Source: Neoarius graeffei (taxonomy: Eukaryota; Chordata; Actinopteri; Siluriformes; Ariidae). From it: a stretch of DNA of 64,000 bases. Positions 35,447 to 49,541 of this stretch are shown here, one piece after another. The stretch is from NCBI RefSeq assembly GCF_027579695.1, contig NC_083571.1:49400390-49464389 (forward strand). The letters run 5' to 3'. How positions within the stretch are numbered: the first letter of the stretch is position 1; each line of letters opens with the position of its first letter. Under the pieces are notes generated by a model. The model was not told where the DNA came from. It saw nothing but the letters and a program-made list of their open reading frames with translations, and made no database searches. Both the position numbers and the translations under genes were made by a program.

Positions 35447-35578
35447 GGGAGCCCTGTGATAACCTGGCAACTTGTCCAGGGTGTACCCTACCTCTCGCCC
35501 GTAGTCAGCTGGGATAGGCTCCAGCTTGCCTGCAACCCTGTAGAACAGGATAAAGCGGCTAGAGATAATGAGAATGAG
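35447..35578 (+). repeat. Hybrid SINE at the duplication junction
   Basis: The left half matches the truncated SINE at 37,029 (ATAACCTGGCAACTTG, CCCTACCTCTCGCCCG). The right half matches the SINE at 33,620 (GTAGAACAG, GGCTAGAGATAATGAGAATG). The switch falls in the shared core at about 35,505-35,540. Confidence 0.9.
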
Positions 35579-35948
35579 ACCTCTGTATTTATACTAAATT
35601 ATTTGCCTCAGGCTCAGTCAGTATCAGTGAATCATAACCGAGACCCGATATTCACTTCGCCTTCAGTGAATAATTGTTAATTATAAATGTGATGCTCAGA
35701 GTGGAATTATGACAAGAAATGAAGGATATATCGGAATTGGTTGGAAAAAGTACAGTTGTATATTATCGCAGCAATGATCTCCTTTGAGACAATCAAATAT
35801 GACAGACTGAAAGACAACTGAGTAAATAGGTCAGCTGATAATTCAGTGGTTTTATATTCATGTGTTGGTTATTTTTCCATGAGGAAGTTGGAACTGTGGT
35901 TGTACAGTAAATCTAGTTGCACAACCTACGGTAGCTTGACCCAGAAAT

Positions 35949-35984
35949 GAAAAATGAAACTAACCTAGTCCCAGTGTAGGAGTT

Positions 35985-36022
<38 letters not shown>

Positions 36023-36152
36023 AAAACATTTGAACAAAGGGGCGTGTAGTTTCGATGAAATGAAACACAGACAGCCTTCTAAGACAGATGAGTTTCATCA
36101 GAATAAAGAAAGAGTTTGTCAGAGATGAGCAAAGGATCAGAACTTCTTCAAG
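35949..36152 (+). promoter_or_regulatory. Candidate ISRE and first exon of TRIM-2, copy 2
   Basis: This is the second copy of the ISRE-like GAAAAATGAAACT (35,949-35,961), the CA run and the donor CTTCAAG|GTAAAT (36,152/36,153). It is the closer copy to TRIM-2 (3.6 kb). A few substitutions separate it from copy 1. Confidence 0.3.
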
Positions 36153-36443
36153 GTAAATCTGACTTTCTTTTTTTTTTTTAATTGCTCAATATGGCATTCG
36201 CCAATGACTTTAAAAGCTGCTTGTCTAAATGTTTGACGATTAATATAAAAATTTAATTCAGGGACAGCACAGAAATCTATCTATCTGGCCATCCATCCAG
36301 GGACCTAAGTGCACTAATTAAGGATGTGCACCAAGTATACAACTAGAAATACTTTACAGTAAAACCTGCTGTAAATATAAATATAAATGTATGGTAATAA
36401 AATATCAACAACAGTAATAACTCATAAGTTATTTCTAGTCATA

Positions 36444-38651
<2,208 letters not shown>

Positions 38652-38653
38652 TA

Positions 38654-39746
38654 GCTAAATTTTCCTAACCCCCCCCCCCCCAAATAACTCCCTGAATTCA
38701 AAATGTAAACTACAGTTTACATTATTATAGTAGCTAACTAGCTACTTCAGTTTGCACTATGTTGCCTCAAAAAACAAATCTCTCTTTACATTTCATGCTC
38801 TAATCAGTGCATAATCGTAGAAACTAAAAAGTAGAGTTTTAAGACCACATTGGTTCCCATTTGAGTTTGCTTTCTCTCAAGGTTGTCTCAAAAATTGTTC
38901 TTTGTCACATTCAGATTCAAACAACTTTATTGATCCCAAGAAGGACAATTCATTTGCAGTGTACCCAGTCCATACACACAACTTCAAAACTCACAGCCAA
39001 GGCGGTTATGTCAGAAGCAACATAATGGGTCAGTACAAAGGAACAACAAGAAGTCATAAATAAAACAGGAAACAAAATAAAGCATAAAGCAAATGTTCAC
39101 CTAGTGATTGAATTCTACATTCAGATTTCTATTTAAAAATGTCTTGTAACAGGGAAGCACAATGATTGGCTGGGTAACTTTACTTCCTCACAGCTCCAGG
39201 TTATTCTGTGTATGGAGCTTTGCATACGATGCCCATATTTGAATGGATTTCATATGGACTTTAGTTGTGTTTAGCTACTTTATCAGTGTTCCTTGTTATT
39301 TCCATCACTTACTTTGCTGACATATGGCAACACCAAGAGTAGGATCAGTTACCAACCTGATTACCACCACCGTTAACACTGTTAACACAACATTAATAGA
39401 AAATCAGTACCAATGTAAACTTGGCCTAACAAAATCCATGCACAGTCCAAAAATAAACCCAAAAAACAAACATGCCAAATTTGTACAATATGTGGGATAG
39501 CCATTGCACTACATTTACAGTAATAGGGTCATATAACTAAACGAATATGTTTTAAACAGACTACTCTTTCAAAACGTGGTAGGGACAAAATCAGGCACTG
39601 CAAATAAATAAATATATAAATAAAAATAACAGTTAATTCTGCCTATACTAGGCCATATAAAACTTCTTGTACATTAAGTGATTTTCCTCAAATGGGATGC
39701 CAAATATAACTAAATAATCTGTCTGTACCAATTATCAACAGATAAC
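38654..39746. other. Upstream/intron of TRIM-2 with LINE-tail fragment
   Basis: A minus-orientation LINE-tail-like fragment (AACTTTATTGATCCCAAG) starts at about 38,926 and runs to about 39,110. The rest shows nothing I can name. A splice acceptor (39,740-39,741) ends it. Confidence 0.4.
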
Positions 39747-42427
39747 ATGGATTTTCTACATCAAACAGTAACCATGGATCTCCTCACACCCCGCACACCT
39801 TCTATCACTTCTCTACGGGATATTCCTGTGTCCATCTTTCAACACCTTAGATGTTCCATTTGCTTTGATATCCTGCAAAAGCCTGTCACTACCTCCTGTG
39901 GTCACACCTTCTGCAAGAAATGCCTGGATCGCCACATAACCTTCAATGACATAGTCTGCCCATTATGCAAGCAACATCTAAAGTTAAAACCAAATGTAAA
40001 CATTGCGTTTGAAGATATTCTGGATGCTTTCCATCAAGCCCAGAAGCCAAGTAAAGATGAGTTCACTGGACAGCCTGGGGACATCCCTTGTGACATCTGT
40101 CCTGATAGTCGCAAGTATAAAGCAGTCAAGTCTTGTCTGATGTGCTTGTTGTCATACTGCAATAAACATCTTAAAAGGCATGACAATAAGTTACGTTCCA
40201 AAGGGCATAAGCTGGTGAAGCCTCTGAATGAGCTGGATCAGTGGGCCTGCATGTCCCACGGCAGGCCTCTGGAGCTCTATTCAATCAGCGAGGAGAAGTT
40301 AATCTGTAGTCTCTGTGTGCAAGAAGGGATACATGTGGTGTCTGTGGAGGAAGAAAAAGGGAGAAGGCAGGTAAAAATAAAAATCCATGCTCTGATTCTT
40401 CTTGCAAGAATATGATTATGTCTCTATAATTGTTTTTCAAAAATGCTAAAATAAAAGTTTTAATCAAGCTAATTTAAATATGATTCATAATTTAAAGCAA
40501 TAAGCCATGCAAAGGTTTTCAGGTCAGGGTGTTCTTAAGCATGACAGTAAATGCAGTGCCTAAAACTCCTGTATAAAATTACAGCAAATGATGATAATTG
40601 TAGAATCTATAGTTCACTGAATAATTTCCTTTAGTAATAATAATACTCTATTTGGAAAACAGCATTCTTCTGCCACACAATGTAGCCTGTTAACAGTAAG
40701 CTTTCAGTGCAACAAACAACGATGAGGGTATTCTAAAGAAATATCAATGATTTAGGTATGTTTAGATGTTGTCATCAGGAATTGTCTATACTGAAGACTA
40801 ATAAACAGTTATGTGATATAATTTGGGTTTCTGGTAAAATGGTAGTATCAGGTCATGAAGTGTTTGGATTTGAAACTGAGCATGCATTTGTATTTCTTTT
40901 TAATGACCTTGAAATTAAGTATATGCATGAATAAAGGTGTGTGCAGGGGTGGGTTTTTTTTAAATTACAAAATAAAAGTCTCACAGTATGTTTGGTCCAT
41001 GACAATTAAATGCAGTCTATATACAGTATCCTGAAGCAACTTACTTACCATTCACCCAGTAGGATGATGGTTTAGGCCCTACAACAAATATAACCTGTAG
41101 GAAGTTTAAGGTTTAGTGGACTGTAAATTATCAGAAAGAAACGGCAAAACCCTTGCTGCTTTTGGACCTATATGTATTCGTAGTGTAGGATGTCGAGGAC
41201 TCCTGTAGGAATTTTAAGATGAGTAGGTACTCTGACTTCCCAGTTCCAAGTTCCCACTTCCGACTTCCCACCTCCGACTTCCGAGTTCTCAGTTCCGAAC
41301 TCCCACTTCTAAGTTCCGGCTTCCCAGTTCCCATCCCCTATTTCTCATTTGCATCCAGTTGCCAATCCATCCCCCAATTTTTCAAATCCATTGACCCCCA
41401 TTTCCCAATTCAATCCACCCCATTCCCAATTTCCCATTTTCATCCATCACCCAATTTTTGATTTCCTTCGATTCTTCTAATCCATCCTCCAATTTCCCAT
41501 TTACAGCCACCCTGTTCCCATTCCCCACTTCCCAGTACACATTTCCCAGTTCCCGAATCGAACCAATGACCTTTTGTCCCAAATATGCTTCTCTAATCAC
41601 TAGGCCTTGGCTTCATCTTAAAAGAATAGACTGTGAACAACAACTGGGAAGAAAAAGCCAGAGACAGATACAAGTGGAGAAAGATTGTGAAACAATCGGT
41701 ATGTTGTGAAAGTAAGGTTAATAATATAAAAACTTAGATTACACATTTTTTCAGTTTTACTCAAATTAGGGTGGTGCAAAAATGAGTACACCCCACAACA
41801 AAAACTACTACATCTAGTACTTTGTATGGCCTCCACGATTTTTAATGACAGCACCAAGTCTTCAAGGCATGGAAAGAACAAGTTGGCAACATTTTCACTA
41901 AAAGAGGTCATTGTTGAAGAGTATAAAAAGATTGATGTTGCAAAATGTCGCCAACTTGTTCATTCCATGCCTAGAAGACTTGGTGCTGTCATTAAAAATC
42001 ATGGAGGCCATACAAAGTACTAGTTTTTGTTGTGGGGCGTACTCCTTTTTGCACCACCCTAATTTGAGTAAAACTGAAAAAAAATGTGTAATCTAAGTTT
42101 ATATTATTAACCTTACTTTCATGTTATAAGTTAAACAGATGTTATATTAAACTTTGTCTTGTCAACATTTTGGAAATTGTTTGTGTTCATTGAGATATTG
42201 TTTAAAATGTTCCTTTTCAAAGGGGGTGTACTCGTTTTACTGATAGCAATATTGTGATCATATCTCTTATCCTCCGTGTATTATGCCACTGTAATCCATA
42301 TTATGTCAAGACCCGCTTAACTGAGTAAAGATAAACGACATCCATCATTACTTTAAGATGTGAAGTGTCTTTTAATTTATAAAATAAATAAAAAACATTG
42401 AATTAGAAGGTGTATCCAAACTTTTGA

Positions 42428-42499
<72 letters not shown>

Positions 42500-45321
42500 A
42501 ATATTGATTAACGAGGTCACTTGGACTTACAGCACTGTTACCTAATTCTAATTACATGCTTAAAAAAGTAACCCTGTTACTCATTTAAGAGAAAACTGAA
42601 ATGAAGTAGTAGTAGTAGCTACTTTGGTTTGAGATGTGTTTTTTTTTTAATTATTTATTTAATGGGTTTATTTTAGAAGCAATGTTGGAAAATGCTGAAA
42701 ACAATATTGTTTAATTTTTTAAATTTAATTTATGGCACCCCTATTGTGGAATCACCCTGTTGATGTGTACAGATATATTTTCTCACAGGTGACTCTAGGC
42801 ACTGTTATAAGTGAGAAGAAACATCAAATGCAGCAGGGAGAGGAGAAAGTGAAGGAGTTGGACAACGCTGCAAAAAGCTGCCTGGTGAGTGTCCATAATT
42901 GTCCTACAACTCAGCAAAACAGCTCAAGTTGTTCCACAAATACACTCTGAAATCAGTTACCTACCGAATTACAATGGTGTGTTCATGTACAAATTTATCT
43001 GATAGCAGCAAATCACCATTTGGCAGTAATCTAAACAGTTTTATTTGCACTTACACTATCTTGTGAATGGTGAAGTCCAACTCTTTATCAATAACAATAC
43101 ATTTTATTATTATTTTTAGATTATGTGGATTATGTAAAATATTAGGATCAGTGCCCTAATATAAACCTATCATTTGAAATATCACCTGATAGTACTGTCA
43201 GAGACCCGTTGTTATAGGAAATTAATCAGCAGCTTCTGACAAATCAGATTACAACAGTGTTGTGGTATAACAGAGATTATTATATCCACATTCACTGGAT
43301 ATGAGCAATCGTATGCTCTTATTGGCTACTCTACTACTGGGCTATCAGCTCATATACCATGAGTAGAGAAAAGCAAAATGGTTGTTGAATGTGTTGCTGA
43401 ACCAACCGAGGGCAAAATAAAAACTCTACTCGAAATTTGATGGTAAAATTGTATCTTTTTTATTTTTCAAGAATTATTATTATAGCATTTTTCACAAATT
43501 GCTACTGTCATTTCGCTGGTTTGTTTCCATTCTAAGCAGAAATGATTTTGTCAGATGTTTTGTATAAAGTTTTTATTTATCAAATTTGCAAAAAATAAAA
43601 ATAAAAAAGCTCTGTTTCTCATGTGGATAGAATAAAACAGTTATTCTACTCAATCTTGTCATACATGGCTTATAGCCAACTCGGCACTACACAGCTCGTC
43701 GGCTATCAGCTCATGTACAACTCAGTTTTGTGGAATAACAGTTAAATATATCCCTCATCAAAAAATCCCCATGCAGGGATTGGCCAAGGATGGCTCACGT
43801 GACATAAAATAGTTCAACCATTAATTAAGCAATGTATCTCATGACATCAAAAATAAAATTAAAAAGGATATGGTGTGAGTCAGTCATGGTATATCGTGGA
43901 TATACCATGAACCGATGTCACAATTTCAAGCTATACGGCTGACTTGAGTTACAGTTGTGGCTCCACGAGCATTTCTGTGTGTGTTGAGCTACGTCTACTG
44001 ATCAAGCCTGGCGAGGCAGGCGATAGCATGGTACATTGCACATGCGCATGTCAAAGGTTGCTCCACCGTAAACAACAAACACGGCTGCCTCCAGTCAGTT
44101 TATGCCAAGATTCAATCTCAAAGATGATGAGGATTTGGAGGATTTTTTGGAATTTTTTGATGAGGGATATAAATAGTACTGTGTCCCTCAGAAAATAGTA
44201 CTCTGCCAGTCATCTCAGAGAATCCATAATTTCAACTGGAGCCTCTCAGTGCATGGTATATTAGATTAATGATCAACAGAGAATGAACCTTGAAAAAGAG
44301 TTTATATGCATATTTAAGAAACGATACTGATCTGATGCCCTCCACTGGTCAAATCTTTACAGGCTCTGATTGAGCAGGAGACAAAGGAAATTCAAAAGGT
44401 TTTCAATGCCATAAAGAAAGCAGTTCAGAAGGCAGAGGACAAGGCACTAAAACCTTTAGAAGACCGGAAGAAACAAGTGGAGCAGCAGGCGGAGGAGCTG
44501 AAAAGGGACTTGCAGAAAACGATGACCACATTGAATAACACCATCTCAGAGCTACAAACACTGATAGATGAAGAAGACCCTGTTTTCTTCCTACAGGTCA
44601 GCAACCAATCACTTGTGGTGTTTCCATCATCACAGTATAAATCGCCCCCCCCCCCCCCCCGCCCACTGGATGCAGACAATGTAATTTAGCCCATGATTAT
44701 GTTTAGTAGGTTCAACGTTTTGTAGAATAACAAAATTTATTATTTATTATTCACTGTGGGATAATAAAGGTCTTCTTATGCCCTTATAATGTATACAGTA
44801 GAGCCCTAAAGACTGATTCAACCATTAAGAAATACCACAAACTGTGGTATTACCACAAACTGATAAACAGTGACAAATCATTACTTAGTTTGAGAAATCC
44901 TTATGTCAAATGTCCATAATGACAGATTAATATTTTGATGTTTATTTACCCACTTATAACAGCCCTCTATTCATTTTGCATTACCATGTCGTTCAGTAAA
45001 TAATAGCAAACTTCACACAAATGTCAACTATTCCATGGAAGAACAAAGTTGTGAGCAGAGAAAAACAAAACTACTTTTAAAATGCTCACATATTTTTCAT
45101 TCATATGTACAGTGTCTTGCAAAAGTATTCATCCCCCTTGGTGTTTGTCCTGTTTTGTCGCATTACAAGCTGGAATTAAAATGGATTTTTTGAAGGGTTA
45201 GCACCATTTGATTTACACAACATGGCCACCATTTTAAAGGTGAAAATTGTTGTTTTATTGTGACACAAACAGCAATTAAGATGAACCCCCCTCCAGAAAT
45301 CTGGAGTGTGCCTAGCTATTC

Positions 45322-45352
<31 letters not shown>

Positions 45353-48300
45353 AAAAGTCAATACTGTGTAGAGCTACCTTTTGCTGCAATTACAGTTGCA
45401 AGTCTAGGTATGTCTCTATTAGCTTAGCACATCTAGCCACTGGGATTTTTGCCCATTCCTCAAGGCAAAACTGCTCCAACTCCAAGTTAGATGGGTTGCG
45501 TTGGTGTACAGCAATCTTCAAATTATGCCACAGATTCTCAATTGGATTGAGGTCTGGACTTTGATTAGGACATTCCATGACATTTAAATGTTTCCCTTTA
45601 AACCACTCCAGTGTAGCTTTAGCAATATGTTTAGAGTTATTGTCCTGCTGGAATGTGAACCTTCGTCCCAGTCTCAAACCACTGGCTGACTCAAACAGGT
45701 TTTCCTCCAGAATTGCCCTGTGTTTAGTGCCATCCATCTTTCCTTCAGTCGACCACCTTTCTTGTCCCTGCAAATGAAAAATATCCCCACAGTTTGATGC
45801 TGCCACCACCATGCTTCACTGTAGGAATGGTGTTCTCAGGTTGTTGGGTTTGTGCCACACATGGCATTTCCCATGAGGGCCAAAAAGATAAATTTTAGTA
45901 TCATTTGACCAAAGAATCTTCTTCCATGTGTTTGGGGAGTCTGCCACATGCTGTTGGGCAAACTCCAAACGTGTTTTCTTAAGCAATGGCTTTTTTCTGG
46001 CCACTCTTCCATAAAGCCCCACTCTGTGGAGTGTACGGCTTAAAGTAGTCCTATGGACAGGTACTCCCATCTCCGCTGTGAATCTTTGCAGCTCCTTCAG
46101 TGTTATCTTTGATGTCTTTATTGCATCTCTGATTAATGCCCTCCTTGCTTGGTCTGTGAATTCTGGTGGGCGGCCTTCTCTTGTCAGGTTTGTAGTGATG
46201 ACATATTCTTTCTATTTTGCTATAGTGGATTTAATGGATATCCGTAGGATATTCAAAGTTTGGGATATTTTTCATAACCCAACCCTGATCTATACTTCTC
46301 CACAACTTTGTCTCTGACCTGTTTGGAGGCTCCTTGGTTTTCATGTTGTTTGCTTCGTAGTGTTGCAGAGTCAGGGTCCTTCCAGGACAGGTTGATTTAT
46401 ACAGACATCATGTGACAGATCATGTGACACTTTGATTGCACACAGGTGGATCTTAATCAACTAATTTTTTTTTTTTAGAATGCCTTTGTTGTCACTTCAG
46501 AAATGTGCAACAAAATTTAGTTCATCATTATGTGACTTATGAAGTGAATTGGTTGGACCAGCTTTTATTTAGGGGTTTCAAACGAAAGGGGGTGAATACC
46601 TATGCACACTCCAAATTTCTGTTTTTTTTCTATCTTAATTATTGTTTGTCACAATAAAACAACAATGTGCACCTTTAAAGCTGTAGTCATGTTGTGTAAA
46701 TCAAATGGTGCTAACCCTCCAAAAATCCATTTTAATTCCAGCTTGTAATGCAAGAAAACAGGAACTTTCATGAAACAAGTTAGTTCCTGTTATAAACTTT
46801 TACATCACAACTGTTTTGTTATAAACTGTTATCCACTTAACAGCATTTCTTTTTCCTCTCTTTTGAAGTTAATCTGTGAAAAAAAATGCAGCTTGTCATG
46901 TTACAGAAAAACTGAAAAGCAAAAAGTCCTCTATCTTGAAGACACACAGCAGGAAACTTACTCTTTTTTAAATCTTTTTTTTTCAAGAGTTATCCCTCTG
47001 TCACTATGGCAGATAATTACAATGACTGGACTTCTGTCTTCTTGGATACTGAGTTGAGCTTTGGCACAGTAAGGAGCATGGAGGTGACCATGATGGCCAA
47101 TATTAAGGATGAGTTTGAGAAACTCTCCAGAATTGGTGAGGGAAATGGTTTTTACCTGTTTCCAGTCAACTGTGTAATGCAGGGTTTTGTTTTGTTTTTG
47201 TCATCAGTGTGAGTACCATTTATTAATATAGTTTCTCACTTGCCTTATAGAAACTGCAAGGATTAAGAAATTTGGAGGTAAGTACAAGATGTTATTATAA
47301 TGCCTAGTAGTGGTATACTGAGATGTATAATTAGATACAATCTAATAAGCATTACAAGTATATGTACAATAAGTACTGCATTTTAATAACTGTTTAAATA
47401 AAATGAGTCACTCATGGCACATTCAGACATTTGGACTCTGCTTTAAGGTTACTGGTGCTTGAAATCTATCTCTTAGCCTAGCAAGTGATTTCATCTTTTA
47501 ATCTGTCATTGTTATAATTTCTGTTAATCACCATAAGGCTTGAAGATGATTGGTTGGATGATGATTGATTAGACATCAGTAGCTGATAACTGACAGTTGT
47601 AGATATATGATAATTGGGGATCACTGCTGTGTCACGACTGCACCATGCTGCAATACCAGTACCATCCACTAGAGAGTGCACAATGTCTCATCTCATCTCA
47701 TCTCATCTCATCTCATCTCATCTCATCTCATTATCTCTAGCCGCTTTATCCTTCTACAGGGTCGCAGGCAAGCTGGAGCCTATCCCAGCTGACTACGGGC
47801 GAAAGGCGGGGTACACCCTGGACAAGTCGCCAGGTCATCACAGGGCTGACACATAGACACAGACAACCATTCACACCTACGGTCAATTTAGAGTCACCAG
47901 TTAACCTAACCTGCATGTCTTTGGACTGTGGGGGAAACCGGAGCACCCGGAGGAAACCCACGCGGACACGGGGAGAACATACAAACTCCACACAGAAAGG
48001 CCCTCGCTGGCCACGGGGCTCGAACCTGGACCTTCTTGCTGTGAGGCGACAGCGCTAACCACTACACCACCGTGCCGCCCCTGCACAATGTCTCAGGGGG
48101 AAAAATTAAAAACAAGTTAGGAACATTTTGTCAACAGTTGCAAATTAATTTAACAATTGTAATCTGGCATGCTTTGTTTTACAGCTGTCATTAAACATGT
48201 CTTTAACTTGCTGAGAGCTACAAGACAAGATACGAGATACAATAGCTAGTGATAACTGTTTTCAAGAAAATTAAAAAACAACATTATAATACTAATTCAG

Positions 48301-48929
48301 TATAAATAACATAGCAATTGATAGCTATGATCTTGAACAAGTAAGTTTGGTGATTCATTTGATTCATGATTTATATTTCTGATCTTTCAGTGGATGTGAC
48401 TCTGGATCCAGAAACTGCTAATGCACAACTCCTAGTTTCTGAAGACATGAGAGAGGTGTGCTGTAGCTCTGTAGAGAAAAAGGATGCACCTGATTGCCCT
48501 GAAAGGTTCGATTTATTCGGCAGCATTTTAGGGAAGAACTGGCTGACCGAAGGCAGGGCTTTCTGGGTAGTGGAGGTTGGGAACAAACGAGGCTGGGATA
48601 TTGGGGTGGCAAGAGAGGAAGCCGACAGGAAGGGTCCACTCTCCCTCAAACCAAGCCAAGGATACTGGGTCATTGTTCATTATAATGGAGACAATTATGC
48701 AGCTCTGGAAGACCCTCCCACCCTGCTGTCTCTTTCAAATGAACCCCGTAAGATAGGAGTGTTTGTTGATTACAGTGAGAAGTTGGTCTCCTTCTATGAC
48801 ATGGAAGCAGAAACTCACATTTACTCATTTATTGACTGTGCATTTGGGGAAGTGATTAGGCCCTATTTTAGCCCTCACCTTAACCAGGATAAACCGTTGG
48901 TCATCTGCCCTGTCAATCCCAGTGAATAG
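39747..48929 (+). CDS. TRIM-2: finTRIM-type protein with degenerate B-box 2
   Basis: Six coding exons: 39,747-40,370; 42,789-42,884; 44,363-44,596; 46,988-47,135; 47,251-47,277; 48,391-48,929. All junctions are GT/AG with agreeing phases, giving 555 residues. The RING is complete (C36, C39, C51, H53, C56, C59, C71, C74) and B-box 1 starts at C115. In B-box 2 (C168, H171, C187, C190) the expected Cys is S179 and the expected His pair is I195 and V198, so zinc binding is doubtful. The coiled coil is residues 209-318. B30.2 starts near V377 ([13 protein letters not shown] box is [17 protein letters not shown]). A second in-frame Met at residue 10 could be the start. Introns carry a Tc1, a MITE and a SINE. 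It is likely an E3 ligase by family. Confidence 0.92.
40371..41214. other. Intron 1 of TRIM-2, no repeats named
   Basis: AT-rich intron sequence with nothing recognisable. The open frames on it have no family resemblance. Confidence 0.4.
41215..41612 (-). repeat. tRNA-like SINE head with pyrimidine-rich tandem body
   Basis: On the minus strand, 41,530-41,612 starts GGCCTAGTGATTAGAGAAGC (A-box) and contains GGTTCGATTCGGG (B-box), a tRNA-like head. The body to the left is a decayed repeat of roughly 7- to 14-base units (TTCCCAGTTCC, TTCCCACTTCCGACTTCC). It looks like a SINE whose 3' part expanded as a minisatellite. Confidence 0.55.
41709..42119. repeat. Foldback made of inverted Tc1-like ends (family I)
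   Basis: Left arm 41,709-41,897 and right arm about 41,940-42,119 are near-perfect inverse copies around a loop of about 42 bp. The right arm encodes the family's last residues ([20 protein letters not shown]). The 3' region continues to about 42,250 only on the right, ending in GGGGGTGTACTCGTTTTAC. It lies in intron 1 of TRIM-2. Confidence 0.8.
42290..42427. repeat. Tc1-like terminal fragment (family J)
   Basis: The matching sequence is at 612-770. It runs into the ATCT microsatellite just after CAAACTTTTGAC. Confidence 0.5.
42428..42499. repeat. (ATCT)n microsatellite
   Basis: About 18 uninterrupted tetranucleotide units in intron 1 of TRIM-2. Confidence 0.95.
43256..43758 (+). mobile_element. 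Second DUF3504-like repeat copy
   Basis: This is the uninterrupted counterpart of the repeat at 8,638-9,129. It has the same CACATTCACTGGATATGAGC, an ATG at 43,378, and the CATGTACAACTC site that in the other copy received a Tc1. Similar blocks GTTGTGGTATAACAG and TTTTGTGGAATAACAG flank it in direct orientation. Confidence 0.6.
43745..44171. mobile_element. MITE-like element, 427 bp
   Basis: Inverted ends TATCCCTCATCAAAAAATCC and GGAATTTTTTGATGAGGGATA. The left end abuts the repeat above at TTAAATA, and a TAAATA follows the right end, a possible target duplication. The interior has no coding signal. Confidence 0.6.
44597..45109. other. Intron 3 of TRIM-2, poly-C tract
   Basis: A poly-C run (44,646-44,660) is the only notable feature before the Tc1. 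Confidence 0.5.
45110..46762 (-). mobile_element. Tc1-like element (family A) in intron 3 of TRIM-2
   Basis: It begins CAGTGTCTTGCAAAAG after TA 45,108-45,109 and lacks the other terminus (cut after about 46,762). Minus-strand transposase pieces cover 46,317 to 45,390 ([20 protein letters not shown], then [15 protein letters not shown]) with several frameshifts. It carries a C/A homopolymer pair (45,320-45,355) and a 60-bp insert at 46,467-46,527 that looks like a LINE 3' end (poly-T then AGAATGCCTTTGTTGTCAC). Confidence 0.85.
47691..48081 (-). repeat. Mermaid-type SINE in intron 5 of TRIM-2
   Basis: Full length with expanded CTCAT tail and a perfect 14-bp target duplication TGCACAATGTCTCA (47,677-47,690 and 48,082-48,095). 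Looks young. Confidence 0.95.
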
Positions 48930-49492
48930 CATCTCTATTTAATGGGAAAGGTAATCTTTGAGCAACTGTAAATCCAAAGCTATGCCACACAATGAATTTC
49001 ATAGCCCCTTATGCAAGAACAGTGAATGGCATATTCACGATCATACACTGTTTTAAGACATTTATGAAACAAAACATTTCATTATGAGGGCTTTTAACTT
49101 TAATTCTGTATATTATTATGATTTTACTGGCAATTTAAATATATGCAATCCATTTGATACTGCATCACTAGGACTGGTTACTTGCAGATAAAGGGGTCAC
49201 AAGCTCTTGTATGGTTATTAAAGTCACTTTATAATCCTAAGGCAACTAAAATGGCTGCTACTGTAGTGCAGTAGTGAAATGTCAATGATTTATACCACAT
49301 AATGAAAGAATTCATTGACTTATCCATGTTAAGCTAGAATTTTTAGGTCGGTCACTAAACTAGTAAATTAGATTTTGCATATTTATGGTGAATTTGCTAA
49401 TAAGTTACAGTGGATCTTTTGATGATTGATTATTTGTTCAATGATCATTAAAAATACACTAAAAATACATGTATATGTATAAATCTACAAAC

Positions 49493-49498
49493 AATAAA
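49493..49498 (+). terminator. Candidate polyadenylation signal of TRIM-2
   Basis: AATAAA lies 564 bp after the stop codon of TRIM-2, just before a family-F element. It is the nearest canonical signal seen, but no transcript evidence is available. Confidence 0.35.
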
Positions 49499-49541
49499 AA
49501 CATTCAAAACTATCCAGGGTGCAAGTTGCTCCTTAAAAAGG

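Noticed and set aside
41131-41461. Open frames with regular [13 protein letters not shown]-like pattern
   Set aside because: They reflect the pyrimidine-rich minisatellite and carry no protein-family signal.
42428-42499. CRISPR-like regular repetition
   Set aside because: It is a plain ATCT microsatellite without spacers.
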